Below, piece after piece: positions 37,391 to 45,432 of a stretch of 64,000 nt of DNA. Where the stretch lies: positions 310,001 through 374,000 of the forward strand of contig NZ_CADIJL010000003.1 in the NCBI RefSeq assembly GCF_902859695.1, read 5' to 3'. The notes beneath the pieces were generated by a model. The model did no database searches, was not told the DNA's origin, and worked only from the letters and a program-made list of their open reading frames with translations. Positions within the stretch are counted from its first letter, which is position 1. The number at the start of each line of letters is the position of its first letter. The position numbers were made by a program, and so were the translations under genes. The stretch is from Achromobacter ruhlandii (GTDB lineage: Bacteria > Pseudomonadota > Gammaproteobacteria > Burkholderiales > Burkholderiaceae_B).

Positions 37391-39084
37391 AGAATCTGTT
37401 GTTGTTGCTGCCCCTGTACGCGCGCCGCAAGGGCGGGCTGCTGCTCGCCCTGTTCTGTGCGCTGGCGACCGTGGCGGCCGGCGTGGGCCTGCTGGGCGTG
37501 TCCGGCTGGTTCCTGACCGGCGCGGCGTTGGCGGGGGCCGGCGGCGCTTTCAACCTGTTCGCGCCGTCCGCGCTGGTGCGCGGCCTGTCGTTCCTGCGGA
37601 TCGTGTCGCGCTATGCCGACCGCGTGGTCGGCCATGCCGCGACGTTGCGATTGCTGGCGGATCTGCGCGCAGTGGTCTTCACGGCGCTGATCCGGCTGAC
37701 GCCGCGCCAACTGGCACGCTATCGCAGCGGCGATCTCGTGGCGCGCATGACGGGTGACGTCGACGCGCTGGACACGGTCTTTCTATTTGTGTTGGCGCCC
37801 CTTGCCACCGCCATCCTGGCCGGCGCCGTATTGACGGCGGTGCTGGGGTACTGGGTGCCGGCGGCGGCACTGGTGTTCGCGCTGGCCTTGCTAGTGGTGT
37901 GCGCGCTGGTGCCATGGTGGTTGCTGCGCGCGGCGCGCAGGCCCGGCGCGGCTGCGCAGGAAAGCGCGGCCGGCCTGCGGGCGGCCGCGTTGGACGCGGT
38001 CGACGGCCACGCCGATATGGTGGCGTTGCACGCGCAGGCCCAGACCCTCGCGCATTTCGAGCGCCTGTGCGAGGCCAGCGCCAGGGCGCGCGGCAGCCAG
38101 GCGCGCGTGGCTGCCCGCGGGCAATGGTTTCTGCAGGCAGCCGCCGGCGTGTCGGTATTGGCCGTGCTGTGGTTCGGCCTCGCGCAATACGAGGCGGGCG
38201 CGCTGGAGGGGCCGTTGCTGGTGGGCCTGTTGCTGGCCGTGATCGGCATCTTCGAGGTGGCTGGTCCGATCATGCGCGGCGCCTCGCGCATGGGCTCGGC
38301 GCTGTCCGCCGCCGCGCGCATCCGTGATGTGGCGCAGCGCGAGCCGGACATGCGTGATCCCGCCACACCCAGTCCCTTGCCGCAGCGCGGCGCGCTGGAG
38401 CTGGTCGGTGTGGACTTCGCCTATCCGGCGCGCGCCGGGGAGTCGCCGGCGCCATTGCTGCGCCAGCTGGATCTGCGCGTGGAAGCGGGGGAGCGCGTGG
38501 CCATCCTGGGGCCGAGCGGCGTGGGCAAGTCGACGCTGCTGCACCTGCTGCTGCGCCTGGAGGATCCGCTGGCCGGCCAGGTACGCTATGCCGGCGTCGA
38601 CGCCCGCGCCTGTGCGCAGGCGGACTGGCACCGACGCATCGCGCTGCTGTCGCAGGACGCGCCGGTCTTCCTGGGCACCTTGCGCACCAACCTGCTTATC
38701 GGCGATCCGCGGGCCGATGACGCGGCGCTGTGGCGCGCGCTGGATGCCGCCCGCCTGGGCGAGTTCGTGCGAGGCCTGCCCGACGGCCTGGACACCTGGG
38801 CCGGCGAAACCGGTTCGCTGCTCTCGGCCGGGCAGGCGCGGCGCCTGTGCCTGGCGCGGGCGCTGTTGTCACCGGCGGCGGTCATCGTGCTGGACGAACC
38901 GACGGCCGGACTGGACGCGGCGGCCGAGGCGGCGTTCCTTGCGGACTTGGGCCACGCCGCGCAGGGCCGTGCCGTGGTGCTGGCGACGCATGCGGCCCTG
39001 CCGCCCGGCGCGGTCGATCGCTGTTGCATGCTGCGCGGCGGACAATTGCATGACGTGTCATCGCCGGAGGCAATCCTGGCTTAA
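37387..39084 (+). CDS. cydC: Thiol reductant ABC exporter subunit CydC
   Basis: This is the second half of the heterodimeric CydDC exporter, 565 aa. The transmembrane domain covers about 1-310 and the nucleotide-binding domain follows, with Walker A GPSGVGKST (about 375) and Walker B VIVLDEP (about 499). The signature reads LLSAGQARRL instead of LSGGQ, which with the canonical CydD partner points to one consensus and one altered ATP site. It overlaps cydD by 4 nt (ATGA) and is followed by apt after 54 nt. Confidence 0.94.
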   Translation: MKNLLLLLPLYARRKGGLLLALFCALATVAAGVGLLGVSGWFLTGAALAGAGGAFNLFAPSALVRGLSFLRIVSRYADRVVGHAATLRLLADLRAVVFTALIRLTPRQLARYRSGDLVARMTGDVDALDTVFLFVLAPLATAILAGAVLTAVLGYWVPAAALVFALALLVVCALVPWWLLRAARRPGAAAQESAAGLRAAALDAVDGHADMVALHAQAQTLAHFERLCEASARARGSQARVAARGQWFLQAAAGVSVLAVLWFGLAQYEAGALEGPLLVGLLLAVIGIFEVAGPIMRGASRMGSALSAAARIRDVAQREPDMRDPATPSPLPQRGALELVGVDFAYPARAGESPAPLLRQLDLRVEAGERVAILGPSGVGKSTLLHLLLRLEDPLAGQVRYAGVDARACAQADWHRRIALLSQDAPVFLGTLRTNLLIGDPRADDAALWRALDAARLGEFVRGLPDGLDTWAGETGSLLSAGQARRLCLARALLSPAAVIVLDEPTAGLDAAAEAAFLADLGHAAQGRAVVLATHAALPPGAVDRCCMLRGGQLHDVSSPEAILA

Positions 39085-39138
39085 GCGCGGATGCGCGGTT
39101 ATAGTTCGCCTTGCTTCAATTCTTCAGGGCCGTCTTCC

Positions 39139-39690
39139 ATGCAGACCGACAACGCCGAGTACATCCGGCGCACCATCCGCAGCGTTCCAGACTGGCCCCA
39201 ACCCGGTGTCATTTTTCGTGACATCACGCCCGTGCTGCAGGATCCGCGCGCGTTCCGGGTGCTGATTGACCTTTTCGTCTATCGCTACATGCGCCAGCGC
39301 CTGGATCTGGTCGCGGGCGTGGACGCGCGCGGCTTCATCATTGGCAGCGTGCTCGCCTATGAACTGAACCTGGGCTTCGTGCCGGTGCGCAAGAAGGGCA
39401 AGCTGCCCTACCGAACCGTGGCCGAGGAATATTCGCTGGAATACGGCAACGCCGCGGTCGAGATGCACACCGATTCTGTGCGCACCGGCCAGCGCGTCCT
39501 GTTGGTCGATGACCTCATCGCCACTGGCGGCACCATGCTGGCGGCCATCAAGCTGTTGCAGCGCCTGGGCGCCAACGTGGTCGAGGCCGCCGCCATCATC
39601 GACCTGCCCGAACTGGGTGGCTCGGCCAAGATCGCGGCCACCGGCACGCCGCTGTACACGGTCTGTCAATACGACAGCGCCTCCGTCTGA
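39139..39690 (+). CDS. apt: Adenine phosphoribosyltransferase
   Basis: Apt salvages adenine to AMP with PRPP. From the ATG at 39139 ([20 protein letters not shown]) it has 183 aa, the family length. A purine-type N-terminus with [11 protein letters not shown] is followed by the PRPP loop [10 protein letters not shown] (123-132). An in-frame ATG at 39091 lies just after the cydC stop but adds a non-conserved leader. It may be co-transcribed with the cyd genes, although a 54 nt gap leaves room for its own promoter. Confidence 0.95.
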   Translation: MQTDNAEYIRRTIRSVPDWPQPGVIFRDITPVLQDPRAFRVLIDLFVYRYMRQRLDLVAGVDARGFIIGSVLAYELNLGFVPVRKKGKLPYRTVAEEYSLEYGNAAVEMHTDSVRTGQRVLLVDDLIATGGTMLAAIKLLQRLGANVVEAAAIIDLPELGGSAKIAATGTPLYTVCQYDSASV

Positions 39691-39708
39691 ACGGCTGGCG
39701 CGCGGGAA

Positions 39709-40599
39709 TCAGGCGTCGGACAGCCGCGGCTGGATGAAGTCCAGGAACGCCTTGGTCTTGGCCGGCAGCATGCGCGAGGGCAGCAGGGCGAACAAGGGCA
39801 GGGGCGTCAGGCTCCAGTCGGGCAGCACGCGCACCAGTCCGGCCTGCTGGATCGCCCGTTCCATCGCATCGAACACCAGCAGGGGCGTGATGCCCAGGCC
39901 CTGTCCTGCCAGGCGTCCGAGCATGCCGACGTTGTTGGCTGACAGCCGGCCCGATACCTGCACCCGCTCCACCTTGTCACCCGAATGCAGCATCCAGAAG
40001 GACGATTCGTCGCGCATCGTCGGACGCAGGCATTCGTGATGACTCAGGTCGGCCGGCACGCGCGGCTCGCCGTGGCGCGCCAGGTAGTCGGGCGAGGCGT
40101 ATAGCTGATGCGCCATCAGCACGATCTTGCGCGAGATCAGGCTGGAATCGGGCTGCTGCCCGAAGCGCAGGATCAGGTCGAACGGATTGCTGATGGGGTC
40201 GATCGGCCGCATGCTGAGATCGAAGTCGCATTCGATATCGGGATGCTGTTCGCGGAATTCGCGGATGACGGCGGGCAGGAACAACTGCGCCAGACTGGTT
40301 GGCAACGAGATGCGCAGGCGGCCCTTGGGCTGCACCGCCATGTCGAGCAACTGGTCATGGGCGATACGGGCTTCTTCGACGATGTGGCGGCAGCGCTCGA
40401 AGTAGATGGCGCCGGCTTCGGTCAGGTCGATCTTGCGGGTGCTGCGGTTCAGCAGGCGCATGCCCACGCTGCGCTCCAGTTCGCTGACCCGGCGTGAGAG
40501 CGTGGATGTCGGGATATTCAGCGCTTCCGCGGCGTGGCTGAAATTCTTGCGCTTGGCGACCTCGACGAAGAGCGCGATGTCGTTAAGCTGGATATCCAT
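39709..40599 (-). CDS. LysR family transcriptional regulator
   Basis: The 296 aa protein has the N-terminal LysR winged HTH (about 5-62; FSHAAEALNIPTSTLSRRVSELERSVGMRLLNRSTR) and a periplasmic-binding-protein-like effector domain (about 90-290). It is most like the CrgA/DsdC-like branch whose members regulate a divergent gene. The divergent neighbour, 383 nt away, is a DUF4148 protein. The gap holds inverted repeats suitable as operator sites. No ligand can be assigned. Confidence 0.9.
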   Translation of the reverse strand: MDIQLNDIALFVEVAKRKNFSHAAEALNIPTSTLSRRVSELERSVGMRLLNRSTRKIDLTEAGAIYFERCRHIVEEARIAHDQLLDMAVQPKGRLRISLPTSLAQLFLPAVIREFREQHPDIECDFDLSMRPIDPISNPFDLILRFGQQPDSSLISRKIVLMAHQLYASPDYLARHGEPRVPADLSHHECLRPTMRDESSFWMLHSGDKVERVQVSGRLSANNVGMLGRLAGQGLGITPLLVFDAMERAIQQAGLVRVLPDWSLTPLPLFALLPSRMLPAKTKAFLDFIQPRLSDA

Positions 40600-40982
40600 G
40601 GGGCCCTCAAATTCAAAATTCCATTTCTGGCAGGTTCATATGATAAGTGGAATTATTGTCCCGACAGTGGAAATGTCTATTTAGCGAGGACAAGGCAATC
40701 CCGTGCCACGTGGTGAACGCATGTTCCACGGCCTGGCTGGCGCGCAGCTGAATGCCGAGGTGCGCCGGCGGCAGCGGAGTGGCCCGGTGGATTGCGCAAT
40801 TGATGCGCAGCTTTGACGGATACGCTTTGCAATTGTCCCGTCCATGCAAATATGTTCACCAAAATAAGGGTTTTTACTAGGAGCTGATCGCCAGATACTT
40901 CACCCCAAGCAATCGAATTGTCACATTGCCGCTGCCGCCCTGGCAGCGGACGGTGTGCCAGGTTTAGGATGGAGTCATCACA
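40600..40982. promoter_or_regulatory. 383 nt divergent regulatory region (LysR / DUF4148)
   Basis: There is no convincing gene. Relatively AT-rich DNA next to the LysR start holds an inverted repeat, aattcca (40617-40623) and tggaatt (40648-40654), with a catatg centre between them. A further catttc/gaaatg pair lies at 40622-40627 and 40670-40675. These are the kind of sites LysR regulators use, but the T-N11-A core was not pinned down. The right half (40860-40980) has an AT-rich stretch ending at the DUF4148 gene with RBS-like ggatggag. Confidence 0.5.
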
Positions 40983-41366
40983 ATGAAAGCCCTAGCTACC
41001 GCACTCATGGTTACCGCAACGCTGGCGGGCATGTCCGCCGCCCATGCCGATGGCAAGACCCGCGAACAGGTCCAGCAGGAATACCAGGCCGCCAAGGCTG
41101 CCGGCCAGGTCACGTTCGGCGAACAGGACTATCCGCCCGCCATCGCGCAGCAAGGCACCATGACGCGCGAGCAGGTGCGGCAGGAGCTGCAAAGCGCCAA
41201 GGTGGCAGGCCAGGTCACCAGCGGCGAACTGGACTACCCGCCGCGCGCCGCGGCGCCGCAAACGGTCGGCAAGACTCGCGAGCAGGTGCGTGAAGAACTC
41301 GCCCAGGCCAAAGCCCGCGGCGAATACACCTTCGGCGAACTGGACTATCCGCCCAAGGGCCGTTGA
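40983..41366 (+). CDS. DUF4148 secreted protein with three tandem repeats
   Basis: The 127 aa protein has a Sec signal (about 1-22, cleavage at AHA). It then has three copies of a unit with the pattern (K)TREQV-x-x-E-x5-AKAxGxxTxGExDYPP, centred at about residues 25-52, 60-87 and 97-123. DUF4148 proteins are small periplasmic or secreted proteins abundant in Burkholderiales with no established function. Three repeats are more than the single or double copies I would expect. A terminator follows, so it is monocistronic. Confidence 0.87.
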   Translation: MKALATALMVTATLAGMSAAHADGKTREQVQQEYQAAKAAGQVTFGEQDYPPAIAQQGTMTREQVRQELQSAKVAGQVTSGELDYPPRAAAPQTVGKTREQVREELAQAKARGEYTFGELDYPPKGR

Positions 41367-41798
41367 TCGCTGGAGCACGGTCCCCACGAAACCCCTTGCT
41401 CGCCAAGGGGTTTTTCGTCTCGGGACGCAGGCGGCAGGACGCGCGCGCTGTGGCGTATATGCCGCAAAACTGTGCGGCCAGTTCAACATGTGATGTCGCT
41501 CGACAGCCGAAAACGGTGGCGCCCCGGAAGTCGTGACGCGCCAATTGCGAGCAAGGATTCACATTTGATATCAAGGCGTTAAGGCGCCTTCGCGGGCATC
41601 TCGGCAGCGCGGGTGGCAGGCATTATCCCACCCATGGAAAGTTGTTCTTCGAAATCCGGATTACTTCAAATTGTTCCTGAGCCGAAACTAGATTCAGTGC
41701 AGACGCCGCTCGCTTTTTTTCGCAGCGGCACGCAGACCACGGCGGGTTTCGCCGCGCGGATGCGTCCATGCCTTTATCTCGCCATTTTGGGGACTTTT
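41367..41798. other. 432 nt intergenic region upstream of the porin
   Basis: It contains the terminator of the DUF4148 gene (41390-41416) and then non-coding sequence. The stretch 41640-41720 is AT-rich for this genome and probably holds the porin promoter, for example TTCAAA (41669-41674) with TAGATT (41690-41695) at a spacing of 15, a weak match. No gene is seen. Confidence 0.6.
41390..41416 (+). terminator. Intrinsic terminator of the DUF4148 gene
   Basis: aacccctt (41390-41397) pairs with aaggggtt (41405-41412), followed by ttt and tcg. It starts 24 nt after the stop codon. Confidence 0.85.
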
Positions 41799-42923
41799 AT
41801 GAAGAAGACGCTATTGGCCGTCGCGTTGCTGACCGGCTTCGCCGGTGCCGCGCAAGCCGCCGACTCCGTGACGCTGTACGGCCTGATCGATGCCGGTGTC
41901 GGTTACGAACAAGTGAAATTCAACGGTCATTCGCAAAGCCGCATCGCCGGCGTGCAGGGCGTGAGCAGCGGTTCGCGCTTCGGCCTGCGCGGCTCGGAAG
42001 ACCTGGGCGACGGCCTGCGCGCCGTGTTCAACCTGGAAGGCGGCTTTGGCCCGATGAACGGCCAATCGCTGCAGAACGGCCGCCTCTGGGGCCGCCAGGC
42101 CACCGTCGGCCTGGACAGCGATTCGTGGGGCCGCCTCGAGTTCGGCCGCCAGACCAACCTGGCTTCGAAGTACTTCGGCTCGATCGACCCGTTCTCGATC
42201 AGCTACAACACCGCCAACCTGGGCACCACGTTCAGCAGCGCCAACACCATGCGCCTGGACAACATGGTGCTGTACCAGACCCCCAGCATGGACGGTTTCA
42301 AGGTGGGCGTGGGCTACTCGTTCAGCGCCGATGACACCGTCGAAGACGGCGTCAAGGAAAAGCACCAGACCGGCTTCGCCACGGGCAACAACAACCGTGT
42401 CCTGACCGTGGGCGCCCAATACCTGAACGGTCCGCTGAACCTGGCCGCGGCCTACGACCGCTTCAATCCGTCCAATGACAGCATCGGCGGCAAGTCCAGC
42501 TCGCGCGTCCAGGAATACATCATCGGCGGCACCTACGACTTCGAAGTGGTGAAGCTGGCGGCGGCGTTCAGCCAGACCCGCGACGGCTGGTTCATCGGCC
42601 AGAACATGGGCACGACGCCGGACGGCATGCAGAAGCTGGGCTCGTTCAAGCTGGCTGACGGCTTCCGCGCCAACTCCTACATGATCGGCGCCACCGTGCC
42701 CCTGGGCCGCCACGCCATCTTCGGTTCCTGGCAGCGCGCCACGCCGAACAACAACAAGCTGACCGGCGACGACGCGACGTTCAACGTCTACAGCCTGGGC
42801 TACACGTACGACTTCACCAAGCGCACCAACCTGTACGCGTACGCCTCCTACGGCGACAACTACGCGTTCCAGCACGATGCGCGCGACACCGCGTTCGCGG
42901 TGGGTCTGCGTCACCGTTTCTAA
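41799..42923 (+). CDS. Gram-negative outer-membrane porin (Bordetella-type general porin)
   Basis: The 374 aa protein is a trimeric 16-strand beta-barrel porin of the betaproteobacterial family. The signal peptide MKKTLLAVALLTGFAGAAQA is cleaved after Ala20, and the mature protein begins ADSVTLYGLIDAGVGYEQ. Conserved GSRFGLRGSEDLGDGLRAVF and RQATVGLDSDSWGRLEFGRQ strands are present, and it ends in the C-terminal ...FAVGLRHRF with terminal Phe used by BAM. A 62-residue upstream in-frame extension is rejected. A perfect terminator follows. Confidence 0.95.
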   Translation: MKKTLLAVALLTGFAGAAQAADSVTLYGLIDAGVGYEQVKFNGHSQSRIAGVQGVSSGSRFGLRGSEDLGDGLRAVFNLEGGFGPMNGQSLQNGRLWGRQATVGLDSDSWGRLEFGRQTNLASKYFGSIDPFSISYNTANLGTTFSSANTMRLDNMVLYQTPSMDGFKVGVGYSFSADDTVEDGVKEKHQTGFATGNNNRVLTVGAQYLNGPLNLAAAYDRFNPSNDSIGGKSSSRVQEYIIGGTYDFEVVKLAAAFSQTRDGWFIGQNMGTTPDGMQKLGSFKLADGFRANSYMIGATVPLGRHAIFGSWQRATPNNNKLTGDDATFNVYSLGYTYDFTKRTNLYAYASYGDNYAFQHDARDTAFAVGLRHRF

Positions 42924-43042
42924 GCGAGGGTATCGGCCCGACCGCACCTTGCTGAATGCGCGGCACATCTCCGTGAGCCGCCGAGTGACAGCGAACCCCC
43001 CCCTTCAGGTTGCGGCCGGGCGAGTCCTGAGCAGAGAAGGGA

Positions 43043-43073
43043 AGGGCCTCCATGTGGAGGCCCTCTCGTTTTT
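43043..43073 (+). terminator. Intrinsic terminator of the porin gene
   Basis: agggcctcca (43043-43052) and tggaggccct (43055-43064) form a 10-bp stem, followed by ctcgttttt. On the other strand it could also end ilvA transcription, whose stop is at 43095. Confidence 0.9.
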
Positions 43074-43094
43074 GGGCGCCTGCTTTTTCGAGGC

Positions 43095-44603
43095 TTACAG
43101 GAACAGCTTGTAGGCCGGGTTGTCGGTCTCGTTCCAGTGGGGGTAGCCGAGGTCGGCCACGAAGTTGCGGAACTGCTTTTTATCGGCCGGCGGCACCTGG
43201 ATGCCGATCAGGATGCGGCCGTAGTCGGCGCCCTGGTTGCGATAGTGGAACAGGCTGATGTTCCATTCCGGGTTCATGGCGTTCAGGAAACGCATCAGCG
43301 CGCCCGGGCGTTCCGGGAACTCGAAGCGGTAGAGCAGCTCGTCGCGCGCCTGCGCGGACCGGCCGCCGACCATGTGGCGCAAGTGGGTCTTGGCCATTTC
43401 GTCGTGAGTCAGGTCGAGCGTGTCGAAGCCGTGGCGGCGGAAGTGATTGGCGATCTTCGCGGGTTCGGCCGGCGAGGACACCTGCAGGCCGACGAACACG
43501 TGGGCGCGGTCCGAATCGGAAATGCGGTAGTTGAACTCGGTCACGCTGCGTTCGCCGACCAGTTCGCAGAAGCGGCGGAAGCTGCCGCGCTGTTCCGGCA
43601 TGGTGACGGCGAAGACCGCCTCGCGCATTTCGCCGACCTCGGCGCGTTCGGCCACGAAGCGCAGGCGGTCGAAGTTCATGTTGGCGCCGCAGGCGATGGC
43701 GACCAGCGTCTTGTCCTTGAGCTTGTGTTCGGCGGCGTATTGCTTGGCGCCGGCCACGGCCATGGCGCCGGCGGGCTCCAGCACGCTGCGCGTGTCCTGG
43801 AACACGTCCTTGATGGCGGCGCAGATGGAATCGGTGTCCACCACCACGAAATCGTCGACGTACTTGCGCGTGAGCTTGAAGGTCTCTGCGCCCACCAGCT
43901 TGACGGCCGTGCCGTCGGAGAACAACCCGACGTCGTTCAACTGCACGCGGCGGCCGGCACGCACGCTGCGCAGCATGGCGTCGGAATCTTCGGTCTGCAC
44001 GCCGATGATCTTGATCTCGGGGCGCAGCTGCTTGATGTAGGCGGCCACGCCGGCGATCAGGCCGCCGCCGCCGATGGCCACGAAGATGGCGTCGATCGGG
44101 CCGGGGTGCTGGCGCAGGATCTCCATGCCGACCGTGCCCTGGCCGGCGATCACGTCGGGATCGTCGAACGGGTGCACGAAGGTCAATTTCTCTTTCTTTT
44201 CCAGCGTTTGCGCGTGGGCATAGGCGTCGGAGAAGCTTTCGCCGGCCAGCACCACTTCGCCGCCCAGGCGGCGCACCGCGTCGATCTTGACCTGCGGGCT
44301 GGTGGTGGGCATGACGATGACCGCGCGGCAGCCGAGCCGGGAGGCGGCCAGCGCCACGCCCTGGGCGTGGTTGCCGGCCGAGGCCGCGATCACGCCGCGG
44401 TTGCGCGCCGCCGGCGTCAGGTTGGCCATCTTGTTGTACGCCCCGCGCAGCTTGAAGCTGAATACGGCCTGCGTGTCCTCGCGCTTGAGCAGGATCGTGT
44501 TCGCCATGCGCTGCGACAACAGCGGCGCGGATTCGAGCGGCGATTCGACCGCGACGTCGTAGACCTTGGAGGTCAGGATGCGTTTCAGATAATCGGTGGA
44601 CAT
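43095..44603 (-). CDS. ilvA: Threonine ammonia-lyase, biosynthetic
   Basis: IlvA deaminates threonine to 2-oxobutanoate, the committed step of isoleucine synthesis. From ATG 44603 (MSTDYLKRILTSKVYDVAVE) the protein has 502 aa, matching the long, isoleucine-inhibited form. A PLP fold type II domain has the Lys51 site (FSFKLRGAYNKM) and the GGGGLIAGVAAYIKQL phosphate loop (about 178). Two C-terminal ACT-like regulatory modules run from about residue 325 to the end. A much longer in-frame extension overlaps the divergent YqaA-type gene and is rejected. Confidence 0.96.
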   Translation of the reverse strand: MSTDYLKRILTSKVYDVAVESPLESAPLLSQRMANTILLKREDTQAVFSFKLRGAYNKMANLTPAARNRGVIAASAGNHAQGVALAASRLGCRAVIVMPTTSPQVKIDAVRRLGGEVVLAGESFSDAYAHAQTLEKKEKLTFVHPFDDPDVIAGQGTVGMEILRQHPGPIDAIFVAIGGGGLIAGVAAYIKQLRPEIKIIGVQTEDSDAMLRSVRAGRRVQLNDVGLFSDGTAVKLVGAETFKLTRKYVDDFVVVDTDSICAAIKDVFQDTRSVLEPAGAMAVAGAKQYAAEHKLKDKTLVAIACGANMNFDRLRFVAERAEVGEMREAVFAVTMPEQRGSFRRFCELVGERSVTEFNYRISDSDRAHVFVGLQVSSPAEPAKIANHFRRHGFDTLDLTHDEMAKTHLRHMVGGRSAQARDELLYRFEFPERPGALMRFLNAMNPEWNISLFHYRNQGADYGRILIGIQVPPADKKQFRNFVADLGYPHWNETDNPAYKLFL

Positions 44604-44774
44604 GGACTGCGCGTGGGTAGGGGCGAAAAAAGGTCGGCGCGCGGAGACGGCCGCGCACGCCGGGGCGTGAGCGCGATTATTGCAGGGAAAGCCGCGATGC
44701 CCGACGGTTTTCCGGCGCTTTCGCCATGGACCGGACAGGCGCGGGGGCCGTGCGCGGCTACACTCGTCGCCATC

Positions 44775-45299
44775 ATGGAAGAAAGCCTGCTCTCCGCCAT
44801 CCACTGGCTGCTGAACCTGTTGGCCCTGCCGTCGGTGGGCCTGTCCGCCATCTTCGCCGTGTCGCTGATCTCGGCCACGTTGCTGCCGCTTGGCTCGGAG
44901 CCGGCGGTGTTCGGCTATATCAAGCTGTCGCCCGACATGTTCTGGCCCGCCATCCTGGTGGCGACCGCCGGCAACACCATCGGCGGCGCCATCAGTTACG
45001 CCATGGGCCTGGGCGCGGAAAAGGCCGTCGAGCGCTGGAAGGAGCGTCACCCCCATGCGCCGGCCCAATCCCGCATGCGCGGGCGCTGGCACGAGCGCGC
45101 CCATGACTGGATACACCGCATGGGGCCGCCGGCGCTGCTGCTGTCCTGGCTGCCGGCCGTGGGCGATCCGCTGTGCGCCGTGGCCGGCTGGCTGCGGCTG
45201 CCGTTCTGGCCCTGCGTGGCCTATATGGCCATCGGCAAGTTCCTGCGCTACCTGGCCATGACGGCGAGCCTGCTGTGGCTGTTCCCCGGGCAGGTCTAG
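44775..45299 (+). CDS. YqaA family small membrane protein (DedA/VTT-like)
   Basis: The 174 aa protein has about four hydrophobic segments and resembles the E. coli YqaA/DedA-type VTT domain: LISATLLPLGSEPAVFGYI, then ATAGNTIGGAISYAMGLGAE and WLPAVGDPLCAVAGWLRLPF. Such proteins are proposed lipid scramblases or flippases, but function is unproven here. It starts at ATG 44775, divergent from ilvA with a 171 nt gap, and is followed by the flavin dehydrogenase gene. Confidence 0.85.
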   Translation: MEESLLSAIHWLLNLLALPSVGLSAIFAVSLISATLLPLGSEPAVFGYIKLSPDMFWPAILVATAGNTIGGAISYAMGLGAEKAVERWKERHPHAPAQSRMRGRWHERAHDWIHRMGPPALLLSWLPAVGDPLCAVAGWLRLPFWPCVAYMAIGKFLRYLAMTASLLWLFPGQV

Positions 45300-45432
45300 G
45301 TGCTGACGCCCCGCTTAATTGGGGACGCATAAACATGCCATTGTCCCGTTTCTGGACGCTTCCCAGGGGGTATTCGGGGGCGGTTCCGGCCAATGGCATA
45401 AAATAATTTTTTAAGGGCCCCCTCTTGCCGCC

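Noticed and set aside
43095-45116. Long N-terminal extension of ilvA on the minus strand
   Set aside because: The extension beyond 44603 overlaps the divergent YqaA-type gene and lacks conservation; IlvA proteins begin near MSTDYLKRIL.
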